Shown here in pieces: positions 44,853 through 53,749 of a stretch of DNA of 64,000 bases (positions within the stretch are counted from its first letter, which is position 1; the number at the start of each line of letters is the position of its first letter). The translations under genes and the position numbers were made by a program. The notes beneath the pieces are model-generated. The model did not search any database, was not told the origin of the DNA, and saw only the letters and a list, made by a program, of their open reading frames with translations. Source of the stretch: Pseudomonas sichuanensis (GTDB taxonomy: Bacteria; Pseudomonadota; Gammaproteobacteria; Pseudomonadales; Pseudomonadaceae); assembly GCF_003231305.1 (NCBI RefSeq), contig NZ_QKVM01000002.1, forward strand, positions 1 to 64,000, written 5' to 3'.

Positions 44853-46067
44853 GTGAATACAGCTCCCCCGACATCGCCACAGGCCTGGGTCAACGGCAGC
44901 GACGCACCGGAAAAGCCCAGCCTGAACATCGGATTCATGGCCCTGAGTGATTGTGCTTCGGTGGTGGTCGCTGCCACCCAGGGCTTCGCCCAGCAACAGG
45001 GCCTTACCCTCAACCTGCAGCGCCAAGCCTCCTGGGCCGGGCTGCGCGACAGGCTGGTCAGTGGCGAACTGGACGCCGCGCACTGCCTGTACGGCCTGGT
45101 CTACGCCGTGCAGTTGGGCGTGGGCGGCGGGCCGGCCAGCGACATGGCGGTGCTCATGGGGCTGAACCAGAACGCCCAGGCCATCAACCTGTCCGCGGCC
45201 TTGCAGCGCAAGGGCGTGACCAACCCCGAGGCACTGGCGCGGCTGGCGCACCAGGGCGGTGCGCGCCTGACCTTCGCCCAGACCTTCCCCACCGGCACCC
45301 ACGCCATGTGGCTGTATTACTGGCTGGCCAGCCAGGGCATCCACCCCTTGCATGACGTCAACAGCGTGGTGGTGCCGCCGGCACAGATGGTCGCCCACCT
45401 GCAGGCCGGGCGCATCGATGGCTTTTGTGTCGGCGAGCCGTGGTCGGCCGAGGCCATCGCCCAGGGCCAGGGCTTCACCCTCGCCACCAGCCAGTCGATC
45501 TGGCCGGACCACCCGGAAAAGGTCCTGGCCTGCGCGCGCAGTTTCGCCGAGCAATACCCCAACAGCGCACGCGCCCTGATCAAGGCGATCCTCGCCGCCA
45601 GCCGCTTCATCGAAAGCAGCGCCGAGAACCGTCGTGGCGCCGCTCAGCTGCTCAGTGGCAGCGCCTACCTGGACACCCCGGCCAGCAGCATCGAGCCACG
45701 CCTGCTGGGCGATTACCAGGACGGCCTGGGCAACCGCTGGCAAGACCGCCATGCCCTGCGCCTGTTCGACCAGGGGCGGGCCAACCTGCCCTACCTGTCC
45801 GACGGCATGTGGTTCATGACCCAGTTCCGCCGCTGGGGCATCCTGCGCGACGACCCGGACTACCTCGCCGTGGCGCGTCAGGTCCAGCAACTGGCGCTGT
45901 ACCGTGAGGCCGCCGATGCACTGGGCGTGCCCTGCGCCGACCTGCCGATGCGCAGCAGCCAGCTGATCGACGGCAGCCGCTGGGACGGCAGCGATCCATA
46001 CGGCTACGCGCGCAGCTTCAACCTGCACGCCCTGGACGCGGCGCCCGACGCCCGCGTTGGCCTGTGA
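44853..46067 (+). CDS. nasS: Nitrate sensor NasS (NrtA/CmpA-like)
   Basis: A cytoplasmic nitrate-binding protein that holds the antiterminator NasT inactive until nitrate binds. The GTG at 44853 with GAGGA upstream gives 404 aa; an ATG 20 codons earlier is possible. The fold matches NrtA-type binding proteins (LNIGFMALSDCASVVVAA, FPTGTHAMWLYYWLA, DGFCVGEPWSAEA, RWGILRDD), but there is no signal peptide or lipobox, which separates NasS from the transport proteins. nasT begins 10 bp downstream. Confidence 0.87.
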   Translation: MNTAPPTSPQAWVNGSDAPEKPSLNIGFMALSDCASVVVAATQGFAQQQGLTLNLQRQASWAGLRDRLVSGELDAAHCLYGLVYAVQLGVGGGPASDMAVLMGLNQNAQAINLSAALQRKGVTNPEALARLAHQGGARLTFAQTFPTGTHAMWLYYWLASQGIHPLHDVNSVVVPPAQMVAHLQAGRIDGFCVGEPWSAEAIAQGQGFTLATSQSIWPDHPEKVLACARSFAEQYPNSARALIKAILAASRFIESSAENRRGAAQLLSGSAYLDTPASSIEPRLLGDYQDGLGNRWQDRHALRLFDQGRANLPYLSDGMWFMTQFRRWGILRDDPDYLAVARQVQQLALYREAADALGVPCADLPMRSSQLIDGSRWDGSDPYGYARSFNLHALDAAPDARVGL

Positions 46068-46077
46068 GGAGCCGAGC

Positions 46078-46653
46078 ATGCTGCGCATCCTGCTGATCGA
46101 CGATACCGAAAAGAAAGTCGGCCGCCTCAAGGCCGCATTGGTCGAGGCCGGTTTCGAGGTGATCGAAGCCCCTGGCCTGACCATCGACCTGCCGGCCTGC
46201 GTCGAAACGGTGCACCCCGACGTGGTGCTGATCGATACCGAGTCACCGGGCCGCGATGTGATGGAGCAAGTGGTGCTGGTCAGCCGCGACCGGCCCCGCC
46301 CTATCGTGCTGTTTACCGACGAACACGACCCTGGGGTGATGCGCCAGGCGATCCAGGCCGGGGTCAGCGCCTACATCGTCGAAGGCATCCATGCCGCGCG
46401 CCTGCAGCCGATCCTCGACGTGGCAATCGCCCGCTTCGAAAGCGACCAGGCGCTCAAGGCCCAGTTGCTGGCCCGCGACCTGCAGTTGGCCGAGCGCAAG
46501 CGCATCGAGCAGGCCAAGGGCTTGCTGATGAAGATGAAAGACTGCAACGAAGAGCAGGCCTACACCCTGATGCGACGCCAGGCCATGAGCCGCCAGCAGA
46601 AGCTGATCCAGGTGGCCGAACAGATCATCGCCATGTCGGAGATGCTGGGCTGA
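46078..46653 (+). CDS. nasT: ANTAR-domain antiterminator NasT
   Basis: An RNA-binding response-regulator-like protein that lets RNA polymerase pass leader terminators of nitrate-assimilation genes. 191 aa. Receiver-like domain at 1-120 (MLRILLIDDTEKKVGRL; the phospho-acceptor-equivalent region VVLIDTESPG). The ANTAR domain at ~130-190 has the key helices LAERKRIEQAKGLLMKMKDCNEEQAYTLMRRQA. A terminator-like hairpin precedes nasA downstream, as expected of its target. Confidence 0.92.
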   Translation: MLRILLIDDTEKKVGRLKAALVEAGFEVIEAPGLTIDLPACVETVHPDVVLIDTESPGRDVMEQVVLVSRDRPRPIVLFTDEHDPGVMRQAIQAGVSAYIVEGIHAARLQPILDVAIARFESDQALKAQLLARDLQLAERKRIEQAKGLLMKMKDCNEEQAYTLMRRQAMSRQQKLIQVAEQIIAMSEMLG

Positions 46654-46668
46654 GGACCAGCCCTGCCT

Positions 46669-46767
46669 GTGGGAGCGGGTTTACCCGCGAAGATGACACC
46701 TCGGTGCTTGGCACGGGCTATGCCCGTGTTCGCGGGTGAATCGCAGCGGCGAACCGCCGCTCCCACA
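46669..46767. repeat. REP pair between nasT and nasA
   Basis: TGTGGGAGCGGGTTTACCCG at the left and a mirror ending GCTCCCACA at the right, enclosing an internal GGCACGGGCTATGCCCGTG hairpin. It separates the regulatory genes from the nasA leader. Confidence 0.85.
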
Positions 46768-46902
46768 GGGATCGCCCAGTTATTTGAATGGCGAGCAAGA
46801 CAGTTGCTCCCACGCCCCCTGTAAAAACCGGCAGGCAACATTGGCCCGCCTCTTGCTCAGTCAAACCCAGGTAGCCAACGGCGGTTGCCCCCATACCCCG
46901 AC

Positions 46903-46953
46903 AAAGACGTCGCTCCCCCTCCACGCCAGTGGACCGGGCAGCGGCGTCTTTTT
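46903..46953 (+). terminator. Attenuator in the nasA leader
   Basis: AAAGACGTCGCT pairs with AGCGGCGTCTTT (12 bp, one G-T pair) followed by further Ts, 40 bp before the nasA start. An inner stem CCAC-GCCA-GTGG lies within the loop. It is a premature terminator placed where NasT-type antitermination would act. I could not confidently draw the tandem hexaloop stems that ANTAR proteins recognise. Confidence 0.7.
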
Positions 46954-46992
46954 CGTTTCCGCCCCTGTGTTGCACGCCGAACGAGGTGTTCG

Positions 46993-48204
46993 ATGAATAC
47001 GAGCTTCTGGAAATCCGGGCATGTGCCCACCCTGTTCGCTGCCTTTCTGTATTTCGACCTGAGCTTCATGGTCTGGTACCTGCTCGGCCCCATGGCGGTG
47101 CAGATCGCCACCGACCTGCAACTGAGCGCCCAGCAACGCGGCCTGATGGTCGCCACGCCAATCCTTGCCGGTGCGCTGCTGCGCTTTGCCATGGGCCTGT
47201 TGGTCGATCGCCTGTCGCCCAAGACCGCCGGCCTGATCGGCCAGGTGGTGGTGATCGTCGCCCTGGCCTGCGCCTGGCACCTGGGCGTGCACAGCTTCGA
47301 GCAGGTGCTGCTGCTGGGCGTGTTCCTCGGCGTTGCCGGCGCCTCGTTCGCCGTTTCGCTGCCCCTGGCGTCGCAGTGGTACCCACCCCAGCACCAGGGC
47401 AAGGCCATGGGCATCGCCGGCGCCGGCAACTCCGGCACCGTGTTCGCCGCGCTGCTGGCGCCGGTGCTGGCGGCGGCCTACGGCTGGAACAACGTGTTCG
47501 GTTTCGCCCTGCTGCCACTGTTGCTGACCCTGGTGCTGTTCGCCCTGCTGGCCCGCAACGCACCCGAACGGCCGAAGCCCAAGGCCATGGCCGATTACCT
47601 CAAAGCGCTGGGTGACCGCGACAGCTGGTGGTTCATGTTCTTCTACAGCGTCACCTTCGGCGGCTTCATCGGCCTGGCCAGCACCCTGCCCGGCTACTTC
47701 AGCGACCAGTACGGCCTGAGCCCGGTGACCGCCGGCTACTACACCGCGGCCTGCGTGTTCGCCGGCAGCCTGATGCGCCCGCTGGGCGGTGCACTGGCCG
47801 ACCGCTTCGGCGGCATCCGCACCCTGCTGGGCATGTACAGCGTGGCAGCGGTGTGTATTGGCGCAGTCGGCTTCAACCTGCCCAGCGCCGCAGCGGCACT
47901 GGCCCTGTTCGTCAGCGCCATGCTCGGTCTGGGCGCCGGCAATGGCGCGGTGTTCCAACTGGTGCCGCAGCGCTTTCGCCAGGAGATCGGGGTGATGACC
48001 GGGCTGATCGGCATGGCCGGCGGCATCGGTGGTTTCCTGCTGGCTGCTGGCCTGGGCACCGTCAAGCAACACACCGGCGACTACCAGATGGGCCTGTGGC
48101 TGTTCGCCAGCCTGGGCCTGCTCGCCTGGTTCGGCCTGCACGGCGTCAAGCAGCGCTGGCGCACCACCTGGGGCTCGGCGGCAGTCACTGCGGCGCGGGT
48201 CTGA
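46993..48204 (+). CDS. nasA: Nitrate/nitrite MFS transporter (NarK/NasA type)
   Basis: 403 aa from the ATG at 46993 (MNTSFWKSGHVPTLFAAFLYFDLSFMVWYLLG). Twelve predicted membrane helices; the family blocks PLASQWYPPQHQGKAMGIAGAGNSG and the second nitrate-signature GAGNGAVFQLVPQRF are present. It imports nitrate for assimilation. It follows nasS-nasT and has a leader attenuator, so nitrate should induce it through NasT. The downstream kinase gene begins 9 bp after its stop. Confidence 0.94.
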   Translation: MNTSFWKSGHVPTLFAAFLYFDLSFMVWYLLGPMAVQIATDLQLSAQQRGLMVATPILAGALLRFAMGLLVDRLSPKTAGLIGQVVVIVALACAWHLGVHSFEQVLLLGVFLGVAGASFAVSLPLASQWYPPQHQGKAMGIAGAGNSGTVFAALLAPVLAAAYGWNNVFGFALLPLLLTLVLFALLARNAPERPKPKAMADYLKALGDRDSWWFMFFYSVTFGGFIGLASTLPGYFSDQYGLSPVTAGYYTAACVFAGSLMRPLGGALADRFGGIRTLLGMYSVAAVCIGAVGFNLPSAAAALALFVSAMLGLGAGNGAVFQLVPQRFRQEIGVMTGLIGMAGGIGGFLLAAGLGTVKQHTGDYQMGLWLFASLGLLAWFGLHGVKQRWRTTWGSAAVTAARV

Positions 48205-48213
48205 GTGGCCGCC

Positions 48214-49884
48214 ATGAGCCTGCAACTGAGCTTCGCCCAGGCCTCTGCCACCGGGCCCCGCGCCGAGAACCAGGACGCCCTGCGCCTGGTCACACCGGCA
48301 GCGGAGCTGGCCGCCAGCAAAGGCTATCTGTTCGCCCTCGCCGACGGTGTCAGCCAGTGCGCCGATGGCGGCCTGGCGGCACGCGCCAGCCTGCAGGCCC
48401 TGGCCCTGGACTACTACGCCACGCCCGCCACCTGGGGCGTGGCCCAGGCCCTGGATCGGCTGTTGCTGGCCCAGAACCGCTGGCTGCGCGCCCAGGGCAA
48501 CGGCCAGCCACTGCTGACCACCCTCAGTGCCCTGGTACTGCGCGGGCGGCGCTTCACCCTCGCCCACGTCGGCGACTGCCGCGTCTACCGCTGGTACGAG
48601 GGCCAGTTGCACTGCCTGAGCGAGGACCATGTCTGGGACCAGCCCGGCATGCAGCACGTGCTCAAGCGCGCATTGGGGCTGGACCAGCACCTGCTGGTCG
48701 ACTACCTGGACGGCGAACTGCACCACGGCGAACGCTTCCTGCTGCTCAGCGACGGTGTCTGGGCCAGCCTGGGCGACCAGCGAATCCAGGCCATCCTGCG
48801 CGAACACCCCGACCTGCAGGACGCCGTCGACACCCTGGTGGCCACCGCCCACCACAGCGGCAGCCAGGACAACGCCAGCGCACTGCTGGTCAGTGTCGAC
48901 GCACTGGGCCCCGCCAACCTCGGCGACACCCTGGCCCAATTGCAGCAGTGGCCCTTGCCCGGCCCGTTGCGTGGCGGGCAGATGATCGATGGCTGGCGGG
49001 TCGAGGGGGTGCTGGCGCAGAGTCGGCAGTCATTGCTGTACCGGGTACAGGACACACACGGCCAGGCCTGGTTGCTCAAGACCCTGCCGCAAGCCCGTGA
49101 TCATGAAGCGGGGGCCGCCCAGGCCCTGCTGCTGGAGGAATGGTTCCTGCGCCGGGTTGCCGGCCGCCACTTCCCCGAGGTGCACCCGGCAGGCCAGCGC
49201 CAGCATCTGTATTACCTGATGCGCGAATACCCCGGCACGACACTGGCCGCAGTGCTCGCGCAGCACGGCCCGCTGCCCCTGCCCCAGTGGCTGGAGATGG
49301 CGCGCCAGTTACTGCAGGCCGTCGGTGTACTGCATCGGCGCAACCTGCTGCACCGCGATATCAAGCCTGAGAACCTACACCTGGGCAGCGACGGTCAACT
49401 GCGCCTGCTGGACTTTGGCCTGGCGTACTGCCCGGGCCTTTGCGAAGACCAGCCGCACAGCCTGCCCGGCACACCGTCCTACATCGCCCCAGAGGCGTTC
49501 GATGGCCAACCGCCGAGCCCGCGCCAGGACCTCTACGCCGTGGGCGTGACGCTCTATTACCTGCTGACGGGCCACTACCCCTACGGCGAAGTCGAGGCGT
49601 TCCAGCGCCCGCGCTTCAGCGTACCGGTCAACCCCGGCCGCTACCGCCCCGACCTGCCCGATTGGTTGCAACGCAACCTGGAGCAAGGGCTGGCCGCTGA
49701 CCCTGCGCAACGCTTCGAGACCGCCGAGCAGTGGTTGTTGTTGCTCGAACGCGGCGACCGCCAGGTGCTGCCCGACCGCCCGCGCCCGCTGTTGGAGCGT
49801 GAGCCGCTGAAGGTCTGGCGCAGCCTGGCGCTGCTGGCCTTGCTGTTCAACCTGATCCTGCTGTTCGCCCTGCTCAAGGGTTGA
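48214..49884 (+). CDS. PP2C-type phosphatase fused to Ser/Thr kinase
   Basis: 556 aa, with an ATG at 48214 (GTG at 48205 possible). Residues ~1-240 are a PP2C domain (ENQDALRL, FALADGVSQCADGG, HVGDCRVYR, LLLSDGVW, SQDNASALLV). Residues ~255-530 are a Hanks-type kinase with catalytic loop HRDIKPENLHL, LLDFGLAY and GTPSYIAPEAFDG; the N-lobe glycine loop is degenerate (EGVLAQSRQSLLYRV). A C-terminal membrane helix (SLALLALLFNLILLFALL) anchors it. It sits inside the nitrate operon between nasA and cobA, so it may tune nitrate uptake or assimilation. The substrate is unknown. Confidence 0.9.
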   Translation: MSLQLSFAQASATGPRAENQDALRLVTPAAELAASKGYLFALADGVSQCADGGLAARASLQALALDYYATPATWGVAQALDRLLLAQNRWLRAQGNGQPLLTTLSALVLRGRRFTLAHVGDCRVYRWYEGQLHCLSEDHVWDQPGMQHVLKRALGLDQHLLVDYLDGELHHGERFLLLSDGVWASLGDQRIQAILREHPDLQDAVDTLVATAHHSGSQDNASALLVSVDALGPANLGDTLAQLQQWPLPGPLRGGQMIDGWRVEGVLAQSRQSLLYRVQDTHGQAWLLKTLPQARDHEAGAAQALLLEEWFLRRVAGRHFPEVHPAGQRQHLYYLMREYPGTTLAAVLAQHGPLPLPQWLEMARQLLQAVGVLHRRNLLHRDIKPENLHLGSDGQLRLLDFGLAYCPGLCEDQPHSLPGTPSYIAPEAFDGQPPSPRQDLYAVGVTLYYLLTGHYPYGEVEAFQRPRFSVPVNPGRYRPDLPDWLQRNLEQGLAADPAQRFETAEQWLLLLERGDRQVLPDRPRPLLEREPLKVWRSLALLALLFNLILLFALLKG

Positions 49885-49911
49885 ATGGCCCCTGTCGACG
49901 AGGAACACCCG

Positions 49912-50658
49912 ATGAATGCGAAAGTCTGGTTGGTTGGCGCCGGCCCTGGCGACCCCGAACTGCTCACCCTCAAGGCTGTCCGCGCGCTGGGCCAGGCCCA
50001 GGTGGTGATGATCGACGACCTGGTCAACCCGGCCATCCTGGCGCACTGCCCACAGGCACGGGTGATTGCCGTGGGCAAGCGCGGCGGTTGCCGCTCCACG
50101 CCCCAGGCCTTCATCCAGCGTCTAATGCTGCGCCATGCCCGCCAGGGGCGCTGCGTGGTGCGGCTCAAGGGCGGCGACCCGTGCATCTTCGGCCGCGCCG
50201 GCGAAGAGGCGCTGTGGCTGCGCGGCCACGGCATCGAGGTAGAGGTGGTCAACGGCATCACCGCCGGGCTGGCCGGGGCCACCCAGTGCGACATACCGCT
50301 GACGCTGCGCGGTGTCAGCCGTGGCGTGACGCTGTTGACCGCGCACACCCAGGATGACAGCGAACTGAACTGGCAAGCGCTGGCCCAGGGCGGCACGACC
50401 CTGGTGCTGTACATGGGCGTGGCGCGGCTGGAGCAGATTCGCCGTGGCCTGCTGCAAGGCGGGATGGCGCCCGGCACGCCGGTGGCGATGATCGAGAATG
50501 CGTCATTGGCGCAGCAGCGCGAGTGCCGCAGCCACCTGGCGGCGCTGGAGGAGGACGCATTGGCCTTTGGCTTGCGCAGCCCGGCAATTCTGGTAATCGG
50601 TGAGGTGGTGGGGGCAGTGCAGGCGGGTATCGAGCGTTTTCGTGCCTTGGCGGGCTGA
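49912..50658 (+). CDS. cobA: Uroporphyrinogen-III C-methyltransferase
   Basis: Makes precorrin-2, the first step towards sirohaem (and B12). 248 aa from the ATG at 49912 with GAGGAA upstream. SAM-dependent motifs are clear: VWLVGAGPGDPELLTLKAV (~4), RLKGGDPCIFGRAGEEAL (~83) and GITAGLAGA (~113). As the last gene of the nas cluster it probably supplies sirohaem for assimilatory nitrite reductase, which is not encoded in this window. Confidence 0.93.
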   Translation: MNAKVWLVGAGPGDPELLTLKAVRALGQAQVVMIDDLVNPAILAHCPQARVIAVGKRGGCRSTPQAFIQRLMLRHARQGRCVVRLKGGDPCIFGRAGEEALWLRGHGIEVEVVNGITAGLAGATQCDIPLTLRGVSRGVTLLTAHTQDDSELNWQALAQGGTTLVLYMGVARLEQIRRGLLQGGMAPGTPVAMIENASLAQQRECRSHLAALEEDALAFGLRSPAILVIGEVVGAVQAGIERFRALAG

Positions 50659-50683
50659 CACGCCGCAAAAATCCCAGGCAAAG

Positions 50684-50709
50684 AAAAACCCGGCCAAGGC
50701 CGGGTTTTT
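50684..50709. terminator. Bidirectional terminator between cobA and oprF
   Basis: AAAAACCCGGCC-AA-GGCCGGGTTTTT, a perfect 12-bp stem with a 2-nt centre and T-runs in both directions, between convergent genes. Confidence 0.92.
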
Positions 50710-50727
50710 CGTGAAGCTTCAAACCAA

Positions 50728-51762
50728 TTACTTGGCCTGGGCTTCTACCTGAGCTTCTACGCGACGGTTAACGGCGCGGCCAGCTTCGGTGGCGTTGTCG
50801 GCGACCGGACGGGTCTCACCGTAGCCAACCGAGTCAACACGGCTGGATTCGATGCCGTACTGCTGGGTCAGGACCTGCTTGACAGCGCCAGCACGACGCT
50901 CGGACAGCTTCTGGTTGTAAGCGTCTGGGCCGACGGAGTCAGTGTGACCTTCCACGGTGGTGGTGGTCTGTGGGTACTGCTTCATGAAGTCAGCCAGGTT
51001 CTTGATGTCGCCGTAGCTGTTAGGCTTGACGACCGACTTGTCGAAGTCGAACTTGACGTCCAGCTCAACGCGAACGACTTCGGCAACAGCCGGGCAGCCA
51101 TCAGCGTCAACGGTAACGTTGGCTGGGGTGTCAGGGCACTTGTCGACGTTGTCGCAAACGCCGTCGTTGTCGCTGTCGGAGCAGACTTCAGCAACTGGAG
51201 CTGGAGCGGCTTCGGCGTGCTTCGGGCTACCGCCGAAGTTCAGGCCGATACCAACGCTCGGGGCCCACTCGGTGTCGCCCTGGTCGATGTTGTACTGAGC
51301 TTCAACGCCGGCACGGGCGTAGAACATGTCAGTGATGTACCACTTGGCGCCAGCGCCAACGTTGGCGAAGGTGGACTGGTTACGACCACCACGGCCGGTC
51401 TGGCCGAGCGACTGGTGGGAGAAACCGGCCGAAACGTATGGACGGATGGCGTCGTACGGGTTGTTGAAGTGGTACAGAGCGTCCAGGGCGGTGTTCGAGC
51501 CCTTGATGTTCTTGCCGTCTTCGCCACGGGCGTTGTGGACTTCGTCGTAGCCCAGACGCAGTTCAACGTCGTCGGTCAGGAAGTAACCAACCGAACCGCC
51601 GAACAGGTTGCCGTCGTTCTTGAAGTCGCGCTGGCTGTCGAAGAATTCTTTCTTGTAGAAGCCTTCAACCTCAACGGCGCCTTGACCTTGTGCCAGAGCG
51701 CCAAACGAAGTGGCGGCTACAAGCGAACCAATGGCCAAGCCCAAGGTGTTTTTCAATTTCAT
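50728..51762 (-). CDS. oprF: Major outer-membrane porin OprF
   Basis: 344 aa. Signal peptide MKLKNTLGLAIGSLVAATSFGALA, an N-terminal eight-strand beta-barrel (~25-185), a linker with a thrombospondin-3-like repeat (DSDNDGVCDNVDKCPDT, ~198-214) and a C-terminal OmpA-like peptidoglycan-binding domain (~230-340; VEGHTDSVGPDAYNQ and LSERRAGAV). It gives nonspecific permeability and links outer membrane to cell wall. sigX lies just upstream; in pseudomonads SigX is known to help transcribe oprF. Usually among the most abundant proteins. Confidence 0.97.
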   Translation of the reverse strand: MKLKNTLGLAIGSLVAATSFGALAQGQGAVEVEGFYKKEFFDSQRDFKNDGNLFGGSVGYFLTDDVELRLGYDEVHNARGEDGKNIKGSNTALDALYHFNNPYDAIRPYVSAGFSHQSLGQTGRGGRNQSTFANVGAGAKWYITDMFYARAGVEAQYNIDQGDTEWAPSVGIGLNFGGSPKHAEAAPAPVAEVCSDSDNDGVCDNVDKCPDTPANVTVDADGCPAVAEVVRVELDVKFDFDKSVVKPNSYGDIKNLADFMKQYPQTTTTVEGHTDSVGPDAYNQKLSERRAGAVKQVLTQQYGIESSRVDSVGYGETRPVADNATEAGRAVNRRVEAQVEAQAK

Positions 51763-51872
51763 CCGTTAAATCCCCATCTGGTGATAGTTAAGCAGTCCCA
51801 CCAACATCCGGGGGACAACTCGACGGCAAGTCTAGCAGAACTTGCCGGTTGGTTAGAGATATTTGAACGCCA

Positions 51873-52463
51873 CTAAGTTTCAGTGAGCCCAGCAAATTTC
51901 TCTCTAAGCTTGTCTAACGCGCGTTTGTAGCGCATTTTCGTGGCGCTCAGGCCCATGTGCATGATGTCGGCGATCTCCTGGAATTCCAGCTCTGCGACAA
52001 ATCGCAGCACCAGGATTTCCCGGTCGATCGGGTTCACATGCACCAGCCATTTATCCAGCCCGCCTTTCTCTTCCGGTTTCGGAGCCTTGTCCTCGGACGC
52101 CTCTTCGACAGGGTCCAGGCTCAAGGCATCCATCAACCTGCGCTTGCGACGCTCCTTGCGGTACTGGGTGATGCATTCGTTGTAGGTGATGCTGTAGAGC
52201 CAGGTCTTGAACTTGGATTTACCCTCGAAGTTCTTCAGCCCGTACAACACCTTGAGCATCACCTCCTGACAGACATCGTCAGCATCCCGGTCGTTCCCCA
52301 GATACCGCGCACACACATTGAACAGCGTGCGCTGGTAGCGCCTCATGAGCTCCTCATAGGCGCGGGTAACGTGAAACAGCTCCTCATGCGAACGCGCCAC
52401 CAACTCCTCGTCGGTGAGCTCCCGGGGGTCATAGCGCATGGGCGGCAAATGAACTTTATTCAA
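51873..52463 (-). CDS. sigX: ECF sigma factor SigX
   Basis: 196 aa if started at the TTG at 52463 (MNKVHLPPMRYDPREL), which matches the length and N-terminus of P. aeruginosa SigX; an ATG eight codons later (52439) is the alternative. Sigma region 2 includes ARYLGNDRDADDVCQEVMLKVL and region 4 REILVLRFVAELEFQEIADIMHMGLSATKMRYKRA. It controls envelope and fatty-acid genes and oprF next door. cmpX lies upstream on the same strand, and no anti-sigma factor gene is adjacent. Confidence 0.94.
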   Translation of the reverse strand: MNKVHLPPMRYDPRELTDEELVARSHEELFHVTRAYEELMRRYQRTLFNVCARYLGNDRDADDVCQEVMLKVLYGLKNFEGKSKFKTWLYSITYNECITQYRKERRKRRLMDALSLDPVEEASEDKAPKPEEKGGLDKWLVHVNPIDREILVLRFVAELEFQEIADIMHMGLSATKMRYKRALDKLREKFAGLTET

Positions 52464-52552
52464 TGCGGATCTGGCCGACAGTCGGGTCAATGTCGCCGCT
52501 CAGCCCCAAGGGCCGATTTTCGCGGCGGCATACATTAACAGCTTTTGTGCGG

Positions 52553-53377
52553 TTAGCGGCTATTTACGCGCTGCTCGAGCAGCTCGCGATTCGACAGCGA
52601 CACCAGTTCGCCATCATCGGTCAGCAGCGTGGTCTTGACCGTGCCGATTTCTTCGATATGCCCTTCGACCTCTCCAATCCGCACCTGCTGGCCGACCTGA
52701 TAGAGTTCGCGCACGTAGATTCCAGCAAGAATCTGCCCGGCGATTTCACGGCTGCCGAGGCCCATTGCCAAGGCAATTGCCAGACCAACGGTTATCAAAC
52801 CGATGACGATCACATGGTTCAGCAGGTCGGTCTTGACCTCCAACTGGCTGATCGCCACCGAGATGCTGATGATGATCACCAGGCCCTGGGCAATCCGCCC
52901 GACACCAGCGGCGTACTCCAGGCCAATGCCTTCGGCAGCGCCGCGCACCAGGCCGTTGACCAGCTGTGCCAGCAGCACGCCGGCCAGCAGCACCAACGCC
53001 GCGCCGAACACCTTCGGCAGGTACAGGGCAAGCATGTCGAGCGTTGCCGACACCCGCTCCAGGCCCAGGGATTCCGCGGCAGAGACCAGGAAGATCAACA
53101 GCACGAACCAGTAGACGATCTTGCCGACCAGCGTCGAAATCGGCACCTGGATCCCCGCCCGGGCAAGGATCTTGGTCAGCCCGGTACCGCTCATCAAGCG
53201 ATCCAGGCCAAGTTTGGCCAGCAGCTTGGACAGCAGCGTGTCGAGCAGCTTCGCCACGACGAAACCAAGCAGCACCACCACCAGCGCCCCGAACAGGTTG
53301 GGGATGAAGTTCGCCACCTTGGTCCAAAGGGCAGTCATGGCGGTGACCAGACTCTGGGTCCAGAGATCGAGTTCCAT
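52553..53377 (-). CDS. cmpX: MscS-family membrane protein CmpX
   Basis: 274 aa from the ATG at 53377 (MELDLWTQSLVTAMTALW), equal to the P. aeruginosa protein; a TTG two codons upstream is less likely. Conserved TM-helix repeats (LFGALVVVLLGFVVAKLLDTL; LVLLAGVLLAQLVNGLVRG) precede a small beta-domain (VRIGEVEGHIEEIGTVKTTLL) typical of mechanosensitive-channel relatives. It is encoded in the conserved oprF-sigX-cmpX-crfX-cmaX cluster linked to cell-wall stress. A channel activity has not been shown by this sequence alone. Confidence 0.9.
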   Translation of the reverse strand: MELDLWTQSLVTAMTALWTKVANFIPNLFGALVVVLLGFVVAKLLDTLLSKLLAKLGLDRLMSGTGLTKILARAGIQVPISTLVGKIVYWFVLLIFLVSAAESLGLERVSATLDMLALYLPKVFGAALVLLAGVLLAQLVNGLVRGAAEGIGLEYAAGVGRIAQGLVIIISISVAISQLEVKTDLLNHVIVIGLITVGLAIALAMGLGSREIAGQILAGIYVRELYQVGQQVRIGEVEGHIEEIGTVKTTLLTDDGELVSLSNRELLEQRVNSR

Positions 53378-53379
53378 AT

Positions 53380-53643
53380 TCAATCGGCCTTATCTACGTT
53401 TCTGCCGGAGGCAGGGTTGCGGGTGGCATTGCGACGCACTGGCGCGACATGCGCCGAGCCATTGTTGACAGCGATCATCAGTGCCTGGCTCCAGCGGCCC
53501 AGCAGGCTGAACAGATCGCCCACGCCGACCTGGCGGTTGGCGGTCTTGAGCACGCGACCCAGGCAGGCGGCGTCGTCGCGCTCCTGGCCGGAGGGTGACG
53601 CCTTGAGCAGGTCACGCAGGGATTCTTCAAACGGATCGTGCAT
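53380..53643 (-). CDS. crfX: Small protein CrfX
   Basis: 87 aa from the ATG at 53643 (MHDPFEESLRDLLKAS), chosen because GAGG sits 5 nt upstream; a GTG two codons earlier is possible. It ends 2 bp before the cmpX start. The family is known from the sigX locus, where the position gave the name, but the biochemical role is undefined. No signal peptide; the C-terminal third is basic and probably disordered. Confidence 0.82.
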   Translation of the reverse strand: MHDPFEESLRDLLKASPSGQERDDAACLGRVLKTANRQVGVGDLFSLLGRWSQALMIAVNNGSAHVAPVRRNATRNPASGRNVDKAD

Positions 53644-53749
53644 GGGCACCTCGCGCAGTGTCAGTCAAAGACGAGAGCTGCGAGCGATGGGTCACACAGG
53701 GATGTGGGACGAATGTTTCAGGATGAGAACAGAACAGGCCGCACGCCAT

